This document shows, in pieces, positions 1 through 5,979 of a stretch of DNA of 6,587 nt. The position numbers and the translations under genes are program-made. Position 1 is the stretch's first letter. Each line of letters begins with the position of its first letter. The notes below the pieces were generated by a model, which saw only the letters and a program-made list of their open reading frames with translations, was not told the origin of the DNA and did not search any database. This DNA comes from an uncultured Eubacteriales bacterium. GTDB lineage: Bacteria; Bacillota; Clostridia; Oscillospirales; Acutalibacteraceae. The stretch spans positions 1-6,587 of the forward strand of contig CAKTXU010000104.1 of assembly GCA_934630995.1 (NCBI GenBank), in the 5' to 3' direction.

Positions 1-434
1 GCTCCGAGCAGGATCGCCGGGTGGGGTACAAGGCAGCCCTGGCGGCGCACGGCCTGCCGATTCGGGAGGAGGACATCGTGCTGTCCCGGGATTATCTGGA
101 TATTCTACGTGCCCGTCTGCAGAGCGGGGACAGACCCACTGCCGTGGCGGCCGTCAACGACGGCGCCGCCACCTATGCCATTCAGGTGGCGGAAAGCTGC
201 GGGCTGCGGGTGCCCGAGGATCTGTCCGTCACCGGATTCGACGGACTGGGCCTCCGGCGGGACGGTACGCCGGTGTTGACCGCCGTCCGCCAGCCTTTCA
301 CAGAGATCGGCCGCCGGGCCTCCGAGCTGGCGTATGGCCGCAGTCTGCATCCGGAGGCGGAGGGCTTCACGGCAATCACTCTGCCGGTGGAGCTGGTGAT
401 GGGGAATACCACCAAGGCACCGCCACGGGAATAG
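1..434 (+). CDS. LacI/GalR-family transcriptional regulator, C-terminal part (5' end outside window)
   Basis: This is the ligand-binding half of a LacI/GalR repressor; the DNA-binding helix-turn-helix lies before the window. The reading frame is open from base 3 and ends at TAG 432-434, leaving 143 visible residues. Family signatures seen in order are the R-x-G-Y-x-x-A-L stretch (residues 6-13), PTAVAAVND (45-53, with the conserved Asn-Asp), GLRVPEDLSVTGFD (67-80), LTAVRQPFTEIGRRA (92-106) and the closing LPVELVMGNTT (127-137). In this family the fold is periplasmic-binding-protein-like and senses a sugar or sugar phosphate. The gene lies 124 bases upstream of the xylose-isomerase-like gene on the same strand, so it is a natural candidate to control that gene and perhaps the glycan genes nearby. 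The effector cannot be read from this fragment. Family assignment is secure; the target genes are inferred. Confidence 0.92.
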   Translation, partial: SEQDRRVGYKAALAAHGLPIREEDIVLSRDYLDILRARLQSGDRPTAVAAVNDGAATYAIQVAESCGLRVPEDLSVTGFDGLGLRRDGTPVLTAVRQPFTEIGRRASELAYGRSLHPEAEGFTAITLPVELVMGNTTKAPPRE

Positions 435-479
435 CCATGCCTAATGTCAAAATTGTACGATAAATGCGCAATCCTTTTC

Positions 480-508
480 TAGCCATCCTTTCTTCGTGCG
501 GGTATGAT
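480..508 (+). promoter_or_regulatory. Possible promoter of the xylose-isomerase-like gene
   Basis: A TATGAT hexamer at 503-508 (5 of 6 matches to the -10 consensus) lies 17 bases after TAGCCA at 480-485 (4 of 6 matches to TTGACA). Transcription would start near 515, giving a leader of about 45 bases before the ATG at 559. The -35 element is weak, as expected for a regulated promoter. An imperfect inverted repeat with ATTG (452-455) and CAAT (469-472) arms lies just upstream. This is a sequence match only. Confidence 0.35.
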
Positions 509-558
509 TAAAGGTAAGGAAACACCCTCCCGTAAACGATAGAAAGGATGGTCTTTTT

Positions 559-1590
559 ATGTCGAAATTCAAGTTCTCCGTCGGCCCCTGGAACGTCCAC
601 GACGGCACGGACGTCTACGGACCGGCCACCCGGCCCAATATCCCGCTGGAGGATAAAATCAAACGGTTCAGCGAGATGGGCTTCAGCGCCGTACAGTTCC
701 ACGACGACGACGCGGTGCCTGGCATCAACACCCTGACGGAAGAGGAAATCAAGGCGGAGGCGCGGGCCTTGAAGGCCGTGCTGGACAAATACGGTATGGC
801 GGCCGAGTTTGTCGCCCCCCGGCTCTGGATGGACCCCCACACCACCGACGGCGGATATATGAGCTGCCGCGAGGAGGACCGGGAATTCGCCCTTTGGCGT
901 TCCCTGCGCTCCATCGATATCGCACGTGAGCTGGGCTGCGATAAAATTGTGCTGTGGCTGGCCCGCGAGGGCACCATCTGCGCCGAGAGCAAGAACCCGG
1001 TGGAGAGCATTCACTATCTGGTGGAGGCTATCAATGCCATGCTGCGGTATGACGACGGCATCAAAATCCTTATCGAGCCCAAGCCCAACGAACCGGTGGA
1101 CAGGAGCTACTGCGGCACCATCGGCCATGTGATGGGCGTTTCCGCCGCCACCTGTGATCCCTCCCGTGTCGGCGGCCTGCTGGAAAGCGCCCATGCCGTG
1201 CTGGCGGGTCTGGATCCGGCCAATGAAATTGCTTTCGGCCTGGCCTTCGGCAAGCTGTGGGGCGTGCATCTCAACGATCAGAACGGTATGAAATTCGATC
1301 AGGATCGCTCCTTCGGCGTGGAAAACCTCCGCCAGGCCTTCAACCAGATCAAGGTGCTCAAGGAGAACGGCTACGGGGAGCACGGTGAATATATCGGCCT
1401 GGATGTCAAGGCCATGCGCACCACCCCCGCCGAGGCCAATTACGATCATTTAAAAACCTCCCTGCGGGTCTTTGAGATGTTGGAGGCCAAGGTGGACAAG
1501 TTCGACTACGCTTTCCAGAAAAAATGCGTGGAATCCCGGAATTTTGAAGCGTTGGAGCTCTATGTCATGGAGCTTCTGCTGGGCTCCTGA
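559..1590 (+). CDS. xylA: Xylose isomerase-like TIM-barrel sugar isomerase, compact form
   Basis: This 343-residue protein of the xylose isomerase superfamily would catalyse a metal-dependent, cytoplasmic aldose-ketose interconversion. Signatures match class I xylose isomerases: FHDDD (47-51, giving the catalytic His48 and Asp51 pair), VLWLAREG (131-138, active-site Trp133), IEPKPNEP (172-179, metal ligand Glu173 and catalytic Lys175), Glu209 and His212 in LLESAH, KFDQD (245-249, metal ligands Asp247 and Asp249) and Asp282 in GLDVKAMRTT. Class I enzymes have roughly 385-395 residues, so this one is about 45 shorter. It has a different C-terminus and a two-residue-shorter loop (HLNDQNG, 237-243) near the metal site. 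The start is supported by AGAAAGGA at 541-548, 10 bases before the ATG. It follows the LacI-type regulator and is closed by a terminator at 1613-1644. Fold and active site are well supported. D-xylose as substrate is inferred; a related aldose is possible. Confidence 0.78.
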   Translation: MSKFKFSVGPWNVHDGTDVYGPATRPNIPLEDKIKRFSEMGFSAVQFHDDDAVPGINTLTEEEIKAEARALKAVLDKYGMAAEFVAPRLWMDPHTTDGGYMSCREEDREFALWRSLRSIDIARELGCDKIVLWLAREGTICAESKNPVESIHYLVEAINAMLRYDDGIKILIEPKPNEPVDRSYCGTIGHVMGVSAATCDPSRVGGLLESAHAVLAGLDPANEIAFGLAFGKLWGVHLNDQNGMKFDQDRSFGVENLRQAFNQIKVLKENGYGEHGEYIGLDVKAMRTTPAEANYDHLKTSLRVFEMLEAKVDKFDYAFQKKCVESRNFEALELYVMELLLGS

Positions 1591-1612
1591 AAAGTCTGAA
1601 AGCCTATATACA

Positions 1613-1644
1613 AAACCGGTCCGTCCTTTGGGGCGGGCCGGTTT
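1613..1644 (+). terminator. Intrinsic terminator-like hairpin after the isomerase gene
   Basis: A 14-pair stem (1613-1626 with 1631-1644) closes a TTTG loop, starting 22 bases after the isomerase stop codon. Twelve pairs are Watson-Crick and two are T-G. In plus-strand RNA those two become G-U wobbles; in minus-strand RNA they become A-C mismatches. The hairpin is therefore complete only in the isomerase transcript. The following T tract is short (TTT within the stem, then CGTT), so termination may be less than complete. Confidence 0.75.
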
Positions 1645-1658
1645 CGTTGATATCAACG
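1645..1658. repeat. Perfect 14-base palindrome between the two convergent terminators
   Basis: The stretch CGTTGATATCAACG equals its own reverse complement. It fills most of the short space between the plus-strand hairpin (ending 1644) and the T tract of the minus-strand terminator (1662-1667). It could be a protein-binding site or chance; no partner copy was noticed in the window. Confidence 0.5.
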
Positions 1659-1661
1659 CGC

Positions 1662-1696
1662 AAAAAAGGACCCGGCAGCCGATTGACCGCCGGGTC
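1662..1696 (-). terminator. Rho-independent terminator of the lipoprotein gene
   Basis: Read on the minus strand, a perfect 8-pair GC-rich stem (1696-1689 with 1676-1669) encloses a 12-base loop and is followed by one C and six T residues (1667-1662). It begins 35 bases beyond the lipoprotein stop codon. This is a textbook intrinsic terminator and would stop minus-strand transcripts from entering the isomerase gene antisense. Confidence 0.85.
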
Positions 1697-1731
1697 TATA
1701 GAAGGGAAAGAAATGAGGAGTACCCAGGGAA

Positions 1732-2598
1732 TTACTTGCGCTTTTTCAGCAGCAGCAGGGCGCCGCCCGCCAGAACGGTGACGACGACGGCGGAAACCGC
1801 CAGCGGATCGCCGGTGGAGGGGCTGGTAGCGGAGGTGTCCACACCGGTGGCCTTCACAGTGAGCGCGGATTTAGCGCTGTTGTATTTCTCAGCGGTATCC
1901 TTGCCGCCGAATTTGATGGCGAAGGTGCTCTGGTCCATGTCGTAGACATACTTGTAATCCCAACCGTCGCCGCCGTCGATAACCGCGCCGGTGGTATCGG
2001 TGCTGGCCACATCAAAGGCCCACTGCCCAAGCACCTCCAGAATCCGGGTGTCAACAGTCAGGGTGACATCAGCCGCCGCGGCTTCGCCGGTGGCGGTCAT
2101 GGCCGCTTCCTTGATGTCGTCGGTTGCGCCGATGTACGCTTTGGCTGCATCCCAGTATTTCGCGGGCATCCATTTTTTAATCTTGGCGTTATAATCGGCG
2201 ATGCTGGAGAAGGAGAAGGTCACGGTGTAATCATAGGAGCCCAAATCCTTGGTCTCCGTCTTGCCGGTTTCCTTGTTCTCAACCTCTTCCATTTTGGTCT
2301 GTTCCTTCATTATAACGGTGAAACCGGAGGGAACCTTGCTTTTAAAGAGGGTCAACAGCGCTTCCGGGGATTTGATATAGCCCTTGTTGGCGTTTTCGGT
2401 GTCGCCTTCCACCATGAAGTTGTTGCCAACGCCCTCCACGCCGTTTTTCGGAACGGAGATGGTGAAGTTGGCCTTGCCGGAGCCGTTGGCGGGATTGACC
2501 TCCAGGTTGGCGGAGGGCACCAGATGGCCGCAGGACGCGAGCGCCAGGCACAGTACGCCTGCAGATACGATGGCCGCGAGTTTTTTGAGTCTTTTCAT
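1732..2598 (-). CDS. Surface lipoprotein with C-terminal LPxTG-like anchor
   Basis: This 288-residue secreted protein is not confidently assigned to a family. It starts with a lysine-rich signal peptide (MKRLKK, then hydrophobic 7-22) ending in the lipobox Leu20-Ala-Ser-Cys23, so Cys23 should be lipidated. The C-terminus carries SPSTGD (259-264), a 19-residue hydrophobic segment (266-284) and the tail KKRK (285-288), the layout of a sortase sorting signal in the xPxTG variant. The middle looks beta-rich: a strand-like stretch around 31-50 (NLEVNPANGSGKANFTISVP), a charged linker at 98-118, and YDYTVTFSFSSIADYNAKI (122-140). That last pattern resembles LppM/DUF3153-type lipoproteins, a weak suggestion only. 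The start at 2598 is chosen because AGGAGG (2605-2610) lies 6 bases upstream and gives an intact signal peptide; the frame stays open further upstream to 2823 without coding character. Its own terminator follows at 1662-1696. Confidence 0.85.
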   Translation of the reverse strand: MKRLKKLAAIVSAGVLCLALASCGHLVPSANLEVNPANGSGKANFTISVPKNGVEGVGNNFMVEGDTENANKGYIKSPEALLTLFKSKVPSGFTVIMKEQTKMEEVENKETGKTETKDLGSYDYTVTFSFSSIADYNAKIKKWMPAKYWDAAKAYIGATDDIKEAAMTATGEAAAADVTLTVDTRILEVLGQWAFDVASTDTTGAVIDGGDGWDYKYVYDMDQSTFAIKFGGKDTAEKYNSAKSALTVKATGVDTSATSPSTGDPLAVSAVVVTVLAGGALLLLKKRK

Positions 2599-2626
2599 AG
2601 AAATCCTCCTGCTCTTTTTTGATGAA

Positions 2627-2642
2627 GCCCGCGGCTGCGGGC
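2627..2642 (-). repeat. GC hairpin just upstream of the lipoprotein ribosome binding site
   Basis: GCCCGC (2627-2632) and GCGGGC (2637-2642) can pair into a 6-pair stem with a four-base loop. On the minus strand its 3' end lies 16 bases before the AGGAGG motif (2605-2610). No T tract follows, so it is not an intrinsic terminator. It could stabilise the message or affect translation. Confidence 0.4.
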
Positions 2643-2880
2643 CGTTCAACATGGTCGGCATCTCATCCGGACGGTTTTGCTGTCGATACGCCGCCGTCAT
2701 CGTAGTTGGACAAGAATCTGCCCTCGGGCAATGCGGGGGTAAACCTCTGGATTTTTGGCGAGATCTCGTTGAAACTTCATAAACCATTCCGGAATAATGG
2801 AAACAAATCGGTTCTTTCGGCAAGTATTATTGTACAAGAAAACCAATCGATGCACTAGAAAATTCTTGACATGAATCTGG

Positions 2881-2909
2881 ATTATATTGACTTATTTCTG
2901 GATAGCGAA
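2881..2909 (-). promoter_or_regulatory. Possible promoter for the lipoprotein gene
   Basis: On the minus strand a perfect TATAAT -10 hexamer (2886-2881) lies 17 bases after TTCGCT (2909-2904), a poor -35 match (3 of 6). Transcription would start near 2874, just after the UroD-family gene ends at 2916, giving a leader of about 275 bases. The surrounding AT-rich island supports a promoter here. Confidence 0.4.
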
Positions 2910-2915
2910 TAAAAA

Positions 2916-3935
2916 TCACGCAACCCCGCCCAGCCGGCGCAGCGTTTGGGCCACGGCAGCCAGGTTTTCCGGCGGCGTCAGCGCGGGTACCTCGCAGCCG
3001 GCGGCGATAACGGCGGTGGAGGAGCCGGCGGCTTCCTCCACACATTTTTCCACCGCAGCCGCTACCGCGGCGGGGGTACCCCGCAGGAGGATTTCCACCG
3101 GATCGAAGTTGCCGCAAGCACTGCATTTGCCGGCAAAAACCTCATTGGCCCGCCGGAAATCCACCATCCAATCGCAATCGATGATGTCCGCGCCGGTTTC
3201 CACCGCCAGCTCCAGAAGACCGCTGATATCGCCGCAGATGTGGAGCTTGGCCTTGCCGCCGGCCTTATGGACGGCCTCGACGATACGCTTCTCATAGGGC
3301 AGGGCGAACTCCTCATACAGGGAGGGTCCAATCAGGGAGGCGGCGGCGTCTCCGATGCCGACGATATCGGCTCCCGCCTCTATCTGCGCCGTGGCGAAGG
3401 CGATGGCCTGCCTGGTGCAGATATCCAGCAACTCGGCGGCGGCCTCGGGCTCGTCGAAGATATCCATCATCATGTTGTTCAGGTCCCGCAGGTCGCAGGC
3501 TTCCGCGAAGCCGCCCTCGACCCAACCCTGCACGGCGCAGTTACGGCAGGCGTAATCGGCGTACCGCCGCACCGCCAGCAGCCGGTCGTTCATCCTGGCA
3601 CAGGAGGCGGGATCCTTCACCTGCAGCCGGGAGACGCCGCCCAGATTTTCCAGCAGCGGCTCGGGGGCATAGGGCACCCCGTCCTCGGGGCAAATCACCG
3701 CGGCGCCGAAGCCCTCGGCCTCCCGCATCGGATCGGAGATGGCGCTGAGAATATCCAGGTCGAAATCCTCCCGGCAGCGGATGCCCGCCTCGGTCAGCAC
3801 CCGGTAGTCGGTGGCGAATTCCCGGTAGCTTTTGCCGATATAGCGGGCACCGAAGCCCATGATGATGCAGTTGTTGGGAATACGGTCCACCGGTCGACCA
3901 TCCAGCCGGGCGAACAGTCTTTCATAGGCGTTCAT
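2916..3935 (-). CDS. UroD-family (MtaA/MtbA-like) zinc methyltransferase-type protein
   Basis: This 339-residue protein belongs to the uroporphyrinogen decarboxylase superfamily, which contains both haem-pathway decarboxylases and cobamide-dependent methyltransferases. The methyltransferase branch fits better. It has His232-Ile-Cys234 in KLHICGD and Cys314 in AAGCEVPALTPPENL (312-324), matching the HxC...C zinc site that activates thiol methyl acceptors in MtaA/MtbA. The N-terminal RQAGR-type substrate motif of true uroporphyrinogen decarboxylases is absent. Other family landmarks are RPVDRIPN (14-21), IEAGADIVGIGDAAASLIGPSLYEEFALPYEKRI (185-218) and GADIIDCD (248-255). The start at 3935 is supported by AAAGGAAG at 3944-3951, 8 bases upstream. 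The gene begins 38 bases after the GH127 stop codon, suggesting one transcript. No corrinoid-binding protein is visible, so the methyl donor and acceptor are unknown. Family is secure; methyltransferase activity is inferred. Confidence 0.85.
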   Translation of the reverse strand: MNAYERLFARLDGRPVDRIPNNCIIMGFGARYIGKSYREFATDYRVLTEAGIRCREDFDLDILSAISDPMREAEGFGAAVICPEDGVPYAPEPLLENLGGVSRLQVKDPASCARMNDRLLAVRRYADYACRNCAVQGWVEGGFAEACDLRDLNNMMMDIFDEPEAAAELLDICTRQAIAFATAQIEAGADIVGIGDAAASLIGPSLYEEFALPYEKRIVEAVHKAGGKAKLHICGDISGLLELAVETGADIIDCDWMVDFRRANEVFAGKCSACGNFDPVEILLRGTPAAVAAAVEKCVEEAAGSSTAVIAAGCEVPALTPPENLAAVAQTLRRLGGVA

Positions 3936-3973
3936 CGTTGATTCTTCCTTTCGGGGAGAGATGGGACGGCGGC

Positions 3974-5944
3974 TCAGTCGCCCCTGACCGCGTCGTTGCG
4001 GGGGCGGACGGCCCTGTCGATGGCGGGAAAGGTGGTGCGCCGCAGGGTGGTGCAGCCGATGGGCACCAGTTCTACCCATTCGGGTACAGCCCAGGAGGAG
4101 AGCATCTGCGCCTGCAGGGTGACGGGCGGATTCTCCCATTCGAAGCCGCCGGCGTCGTAGCGCTTTTCCCGGAGGTATTCCTCCGGGCGGCGGCTGTCGT
4201 AAAACAGGGTGTAATCCCATTTTTCCCCCTCAGCCGGCGTGTAGTTGGTGTCGCAAAAGGGGGCTTTGTCATAGTGATAATAGTCTTCCCCTGTCTCGGC
4301 GATACCCAGGGAGAAGAGCAGGGGGCCGTCCGCGACAGCCTTGGTGCCGTCCACGGCGTTCAGCAGCCGCGGACGGGAGGGCAGGACAAGCTCCAGCCGG
4401 TCTCCGTCCCGGAAATCCCGCTCCAGGCGCAGAGCCCGCCCGCCGCCGATTTTTACCAGTTGAGCGGGCAGGGCCTCGCCGTTGACCAGCAGACGGGGCT
4501 CCGTGCACCAATAGGGGATCCGCAGGGTGATGGCCTGCCGGAAACCGCCGTCGGCGCGGATGAGAAGCTCCACCGTTTTTTCAAAGGGATAGCGGGTATG
4601 CTGCTCGATTTCCACCGCCCGGCCGCCGCATTTGGTCTGCAGCAGGCTGGGGCCGTAATAGATGGCGTGAAGCCCGCCCTTCTCGTCCTCCATCCACATA
4701 CCGGACAGGTGATACGGCATGATTTTGCCGGAATTGGGGGCGCAGCAGACGGCGGCGTCGATATGGGTCGGAGAATAGTCCCACCGATCGCCCACCTCCT
4801 TGGTGGCGCGATAGCAGTTGTCGGCGCAGAGGTACTGGATGGCCTTTCCGTCCTGCCGCCGCGCAGCCATGGCGGCGTTGAGGATCATCCATTCCTCATA
4901 ATCGGCGTATTGCAGGTCACCGGTCAGCTGCAATGCGGCGTTCAGGCTGAACATCAGCTCGGTGGTGGAGCAGTACTCGTAGCCGATACCGGGGATGGGG
5001 TAGCATTCCCCGACGTTCAGCCCCTCCTTTTTTCCCTCGGAGACATTGCCCTGGTGAGCGCCGATGAGCTCGTCGGATTTGCAGGAGCCGGACAGGCTCA
5101 GATATTGCTTCATTTTTTCAAAGGCGCTGAGGAAGATGGCGTAATAATCCTTTTTCCCCGTTTCCCTATAAAGCAGAAGAGGCAGACGAAGCTGTTCGCA
5201 GGTGTGGGCTCCGTGGCCCACGAAGGGAACGCGGGGAGAGGTGGCCTTGTCCCGGGCAAGATCGTAACAGGGGAATACCGCATCGGCGGCATAGAGGGAG
5301 TAATCCTCGTACAGGAATTCGCAGAAGTCCAGGTATTCCGGCTTTTTCAACTGATGATACAGGGCGAGAATGGGTTCGATGATCATCAGGCTGTGGGTTT
5401 TGCTGCCGTCCTCGTCGGGGATTTGATAGAGGGAACGCCCGCCCGCCAGGGGACCGTATTGCCGCACAACCAAATCGCACAGCTTTTCCAGGGCCGCCAT
5501 CACCCGCTTCTCTCTGGTGTGGCGGTAATAGGTCAGCAGACCGGTCATCAGGCGGCTCTGGGTCCACAGCTCACCGCTGCGGGCGCCGTTGCCGAACCGC
5601 TCGTTGGGCAGAAAAATCCCCATATAGCCGTCGTCCTCCTGATAGCGGAGGATTCGATCCACATACTGCTTGGTGTCTTGGATCAGCTCCTTGTCGTCCA
5701 GGGCGAAGGCCAGCCGCGCCAGGGCGTCCCGCCAGTTTCCCTCGGTTTCACCCGGCCACCAGGAGCTCCAGCAGCCGTCGATTTCATCCCTGACCTTTTT
5801 ATCCTCGAAAATGCCGCAGGCGGCGTCGGGGCAGAGATGCCCCAGATTGCCCGTGATGCCGCGCTTGTCCCGCAGAAGATGCTCCAGCATCCAGCCGCGG
5901 GGGAGAATTTTGCCTGTGATATCCATTAACATACGTATGATCAT
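3974..5944 (-). CDS. GH127 (DUF1680) beta-L-arabinofuranosidase-type glycoside hydrolase
   Basis: This 656-residue protein matches GH127 in length and key residues. The family's reference enzyme (Bifidobacterium HypBA1, about 658 residues) removes beta-L-arabinofuranose using a zinc-bound cysteine nucleophile. The metal-site residues are present: Glu323-Tyr-Cys325 in GYEYCSTTE, and Cys400-Cys401 in AVCCAPNSG, where Cys400 would be the nucleophile. Glu307 has the same 16-residue spacing to Glu323 as the reference acid/base. The N-terminal half is helical, as expected for an (alpha/alpha)6 barrel; from about residue 420 the sequence becomes beta-rich. No signal peptide is seen, so it should act in the cytoplasm on imported oligosaccharides. 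It lies 35 bases after the upstream gene and 38 before the UroD-family gene. The start is uncertain: ATG at 5944, 5932 or 5926. Some GH127 members act on aceric acid in rhamnogalacturonan II, so the exact substrate is open. Confidence 0.9.
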   Translation of the reverse strand: MIIRMLMDITGKILPRGWMLEHLLRDKRGITGNLGHLCPDAACGIFEDKKVRDEIDGCWSSWWPGETEGNWRDALARLAFALDDKELIQDTKQYVDRILRYQEDDGYMGIFLPNERFGNGARSGELWTQSRLMTGLLTYYRHTREKRVMAALEKLCDLVVRQYGPLAGGRSLYQIPDEDGSKTHSLMIIEPILALYHQLKKPEYLDFCEFLYEDYSLYAADAVFPCYDLARDKATSPRVPFVGHGAHTCEQLRLPLLLYRETGKKDYYAIFLSAFEKMKQYLSLSGSCKSDELIGAHQGNVSEGKKEGLNVGECYPIPGIGYEYCSTTELMFSLNAALQLTGDLQYADYEEWMILNAAMAARRQDGKAIQYLCADNCYRATKEVGDRWDYSPTHIDAAVCCAPNSGKIMPYHLSGMWMEDEKGGLHAIYYGPSLLQTKCGGRAVEIEQHTRYPFEKTVELLIRADGGFRQAITLRIPYWCTEPRLLVNGEALPAQLVKIGGGRALRLERDFRDGDRLELVLPSRPRLLNAVDGTKAVADGPLLFSLGIAETGEDYYHYDKAPFCDTNYTPAEGEKWDYTLFYDSRRPEEYLREKRYDAGGFEWENPPVTLQAQMLSSWAVPEWVELVPIGCTTLRRTTFPAIDRAVRPRNDAVRGD

Positions 5945-5945
5945 G

Positions 5946-5952
5946 CCTTTCT
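5946..5952 (-). promoter_or_regulatory. Ribosome binding site bearing on the GH127 start codon
   Basis: AGAAAGG on the minus strand is the only Shine-Dalgarno-like motif before the GH127 gene. It is 1 base from the first ATG (5944), 13 from the second (5932) and 19 from the third (5926). The first spacing is too short for normal use, so 5932 may be the real start, which would shorten the protein by four residues. Confidence 0.5.
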
Positions 5953-5979
5953 GTATCGCCCCCGGCGGGGAAGGGTGGG

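Larger units (their letters stand above)
2599..2915 (-). other. 317-base intergenic region: AT-rich promoter candidate plus GC-rich leader with hairpins
   Basis: I see no convincing gene here. The side next to the UroD-family gene (about 2770-2915) is strikingly AT-rich and probably carries the lipoprotein promoter. The side next to the lipoprotein is GC-rich and holds small inverted repeats: 2627-2642 (6-pair stem, four-base loop) just upstream of the ribosome binding site, and 2719-2730 (TGCC and GGCA arms). CCATT and AATGG arms around a CCGGAAT centre lie near 2785-2801. No riboswitch class was recognised. No clear terminator follows the UroD-family gene, so read-through into the lipoprotein gene is possible. 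Confidence 0.5.

Noticed and set aside
508..1449. A 313-codon open frame antisense to the isomerase gene
   Set aside because: It is in the same codon register, so rare-codon avoidance explains it. The same antisense register is also open across most of the UroD-family gene, the visible part of the 5980-6587 gene and the lipoprotein gene, so this is a composition effect rather than hidden genes.
1472..1945. A 157-codon plus-strand open frame across the convergent intergenic region
   Set aside because: It overlaps the isomerase in another frame, runs through both terminators and into the lipoprotein gene antisense, and has no recognisable motif.
2599..2823. An N-terminal extension of 75 residues on the lipoprotein reading frame
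   Set aside because: It would bury the signal peptide and lipobox inside the protein, and the AGGAGG motif at 2605-2610 fits the ATG at 2598. The extension has no protein-like character.
2866..2894. A perfect TTGACA on the plus strand at 2866-2871, suggesting a rightward promoter
   Set aside because: No reasonable -10 hexamer lies 16-18 bases downstream, and no plus-strand gene follows.
3936..4220. An N-terminal extension of 95 residues on the UroD-family frame
   Set aside because: It overlaps the end of the GH127 gene, is Arg/Pro/His-rich as expected for a shadow frame, and a good ribosome binding site precedes the ATG at 3935.
3938..5929. A 663-codon open frame on the plus strand, antisense to almost the whole GH127 gene
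   Set aside because: Its codons are in exact register with the GH127 codons. Stops would appear there only if GH127 used TTA, CTA or TCA, which this GC-rich sequence avoids. The encoded protein shows no family signature, while GH127 has clear catalytic motifs.
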